Shown in pieces: positions 4,867-5,223 of a DNA stretch of 5,223 nt. The DNA is from Chloroflexota bacterium (GTDB lineage: Bacteria; Chloroflexota; Anaerolineae; B4-G1; SLSP01), in contig JAAAOZ010000151.1 of assembly GCA_009908585.1 (NCBI GenBank), forward strand, positions 1 through 5,223. Direction: 5' to 3'. The translations under genes were made by a program, and so were the position numbers. Within the stretch, counting starts at the first letter, position 1; the number at the start of each line of letters is the position of its first letter. The notes beneath the pieces were generated by a model. The model saw only the letters and a list, made by a program, of their open reading frames with translations. It was not told the DNA's origin and searched no databases.

Positions 4867-5223
4867 ATGCCAACGCGCGGATCGTTCATCACGTTAGAGG
4901 GGCCGGACGGCAGCGGCAAAACCACGCAATTACACCTCCTCGTCCAATGGCTGAAGGAGCTGGGCCACGCGCCCGTCGTGACGCGCGAGCCGGGCGGCAC
5001 GGCCATCGGCGAGGAGGTGCGCGCGCTGCTCCACGATTGCGCGCACACGGAGATGGCTCCCACCGCCGAGATCCTCCTCTATTCGGCCTCGCGCGCCCAG
5101 CTTGTGGCGCAGATCATCCGGCCGGCGCTGCGCCGGGGCAGGCTTATCCTCTGCGATCGCTACTTCGACAGCACCTACGCTTATCAGGGCTACGGGCGCG
5201 GGCTTTCGCTGGCCGATTTACGG
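4867..5223 (+). CDS. tmk: Thymidylate kinase (dTMP kinase), 5' part
   Basis: The enzyme phosphorylates dTMP to dTDP with ATP, a step in dTTP synthesis. The first 119 residues are visible, a little over half the usual bacterial length of about 205-215, and the frame is still open at the window edge. Seen are the P-loop EGPDGSGKTT (11-20, Lys18), REPGGT (40-45), the substrate-side SASRAQ (73-78) and the family signature CDRYFDSTYAYQG (96-108) with the DR pair. The ATG at 4867 is the only plausible start: an in-frame stop lies at 4840-4842, and no GTG or TTG lies between. No clear Shine-Dalgarno sequence precedes it, so translation may depend on coupling to the ATPase gene that ends 19 bases earlier. 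The LID region and C-terminus are outside the window. Confidence 0.95.
   Translation, partial: MPTRGSFITLEGPDGSGKTTQLHLLVQWLKELGHAPVVTREPGGTAIGEEVRALLHDCAHTEMAPTAEILLYSASRAQLVAQIIRPALRRGRLILCDRYFDSTYAYQGYGRGLSLADLR

Noticed and set aside
1..5223. A new multi-gene system (defence, secretion or biosynthetic)
   Set aside because: The four genes belong to known families and show no joint logic beyond the ATPase-tmk pair. The only unexplained structure is in the repeats.

Overview
The window reads as a piece of a bacterial chromosome, most likely Chloroflexota (Anaerolineae/Caldilineae-like). That placement is an inference from three things: an oligopeptide-binding protein ending in a YLPVVIRGY-type tail, a Ycf45/SpoIIIAA-like ATPase with a C-terminal R3H domain beside thymidylate kinase, and A+T-richer spacers full of palindromic repeats between G+C-rich genes. 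No 16S or other phylogenetic marker is present.

Layout. (1) 1-1083, plus strand: the 3' part of an ABC-transporter substrate-binding protein (peptide/oligopeptide family 5) with an added beta-rich C-terminal domain. (2) 1084-1907: an 824-base convergent spacer. It holds two tandem units bounded by a 17-bp terminal inverted repeat and separated by a short direct repeat (core TCTCGTT, three copies). Each unit is filled with nested palindromes. Two further hairpins follow, one with a T-tract, and then a coding-like stretch that may be a sigma-factor remnant. (3) 1908-2897, minus strand: a lipoprotein with a WSPDG-repeat (TolB/PD40-type) beta-propeller. (4) 2898-3287: a divergent spacer with a plausible promoter for each flanking gene, a second copy of a ~98-bp palindrome seen in region 2, and a further short repeat. 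(5) 3288-4847, plus strand: a complete AAA-type ATPase with an R3H nucleic-acid-binding domain. (6) 4867-5223, plus strand: the first 119 codons of thymidylate kinase (tmk), which runs off the window.

The ATPase and tmk are 19 bases apart on one strand and probably form a transcription unit. The peptide-binding protein and the propeller lipoprotein converge and need not be related in function; both are predicted to lie outside the cytoplasmic membrane. I see no defence system, CRISPR array, transposase, tRNA or rRNA. The genes belong to known families. The part that repays a second look is the repeat architecture of the two spacers, which looks like small non-autonomous (MITE-like) palindromic elements inserted next to one another.
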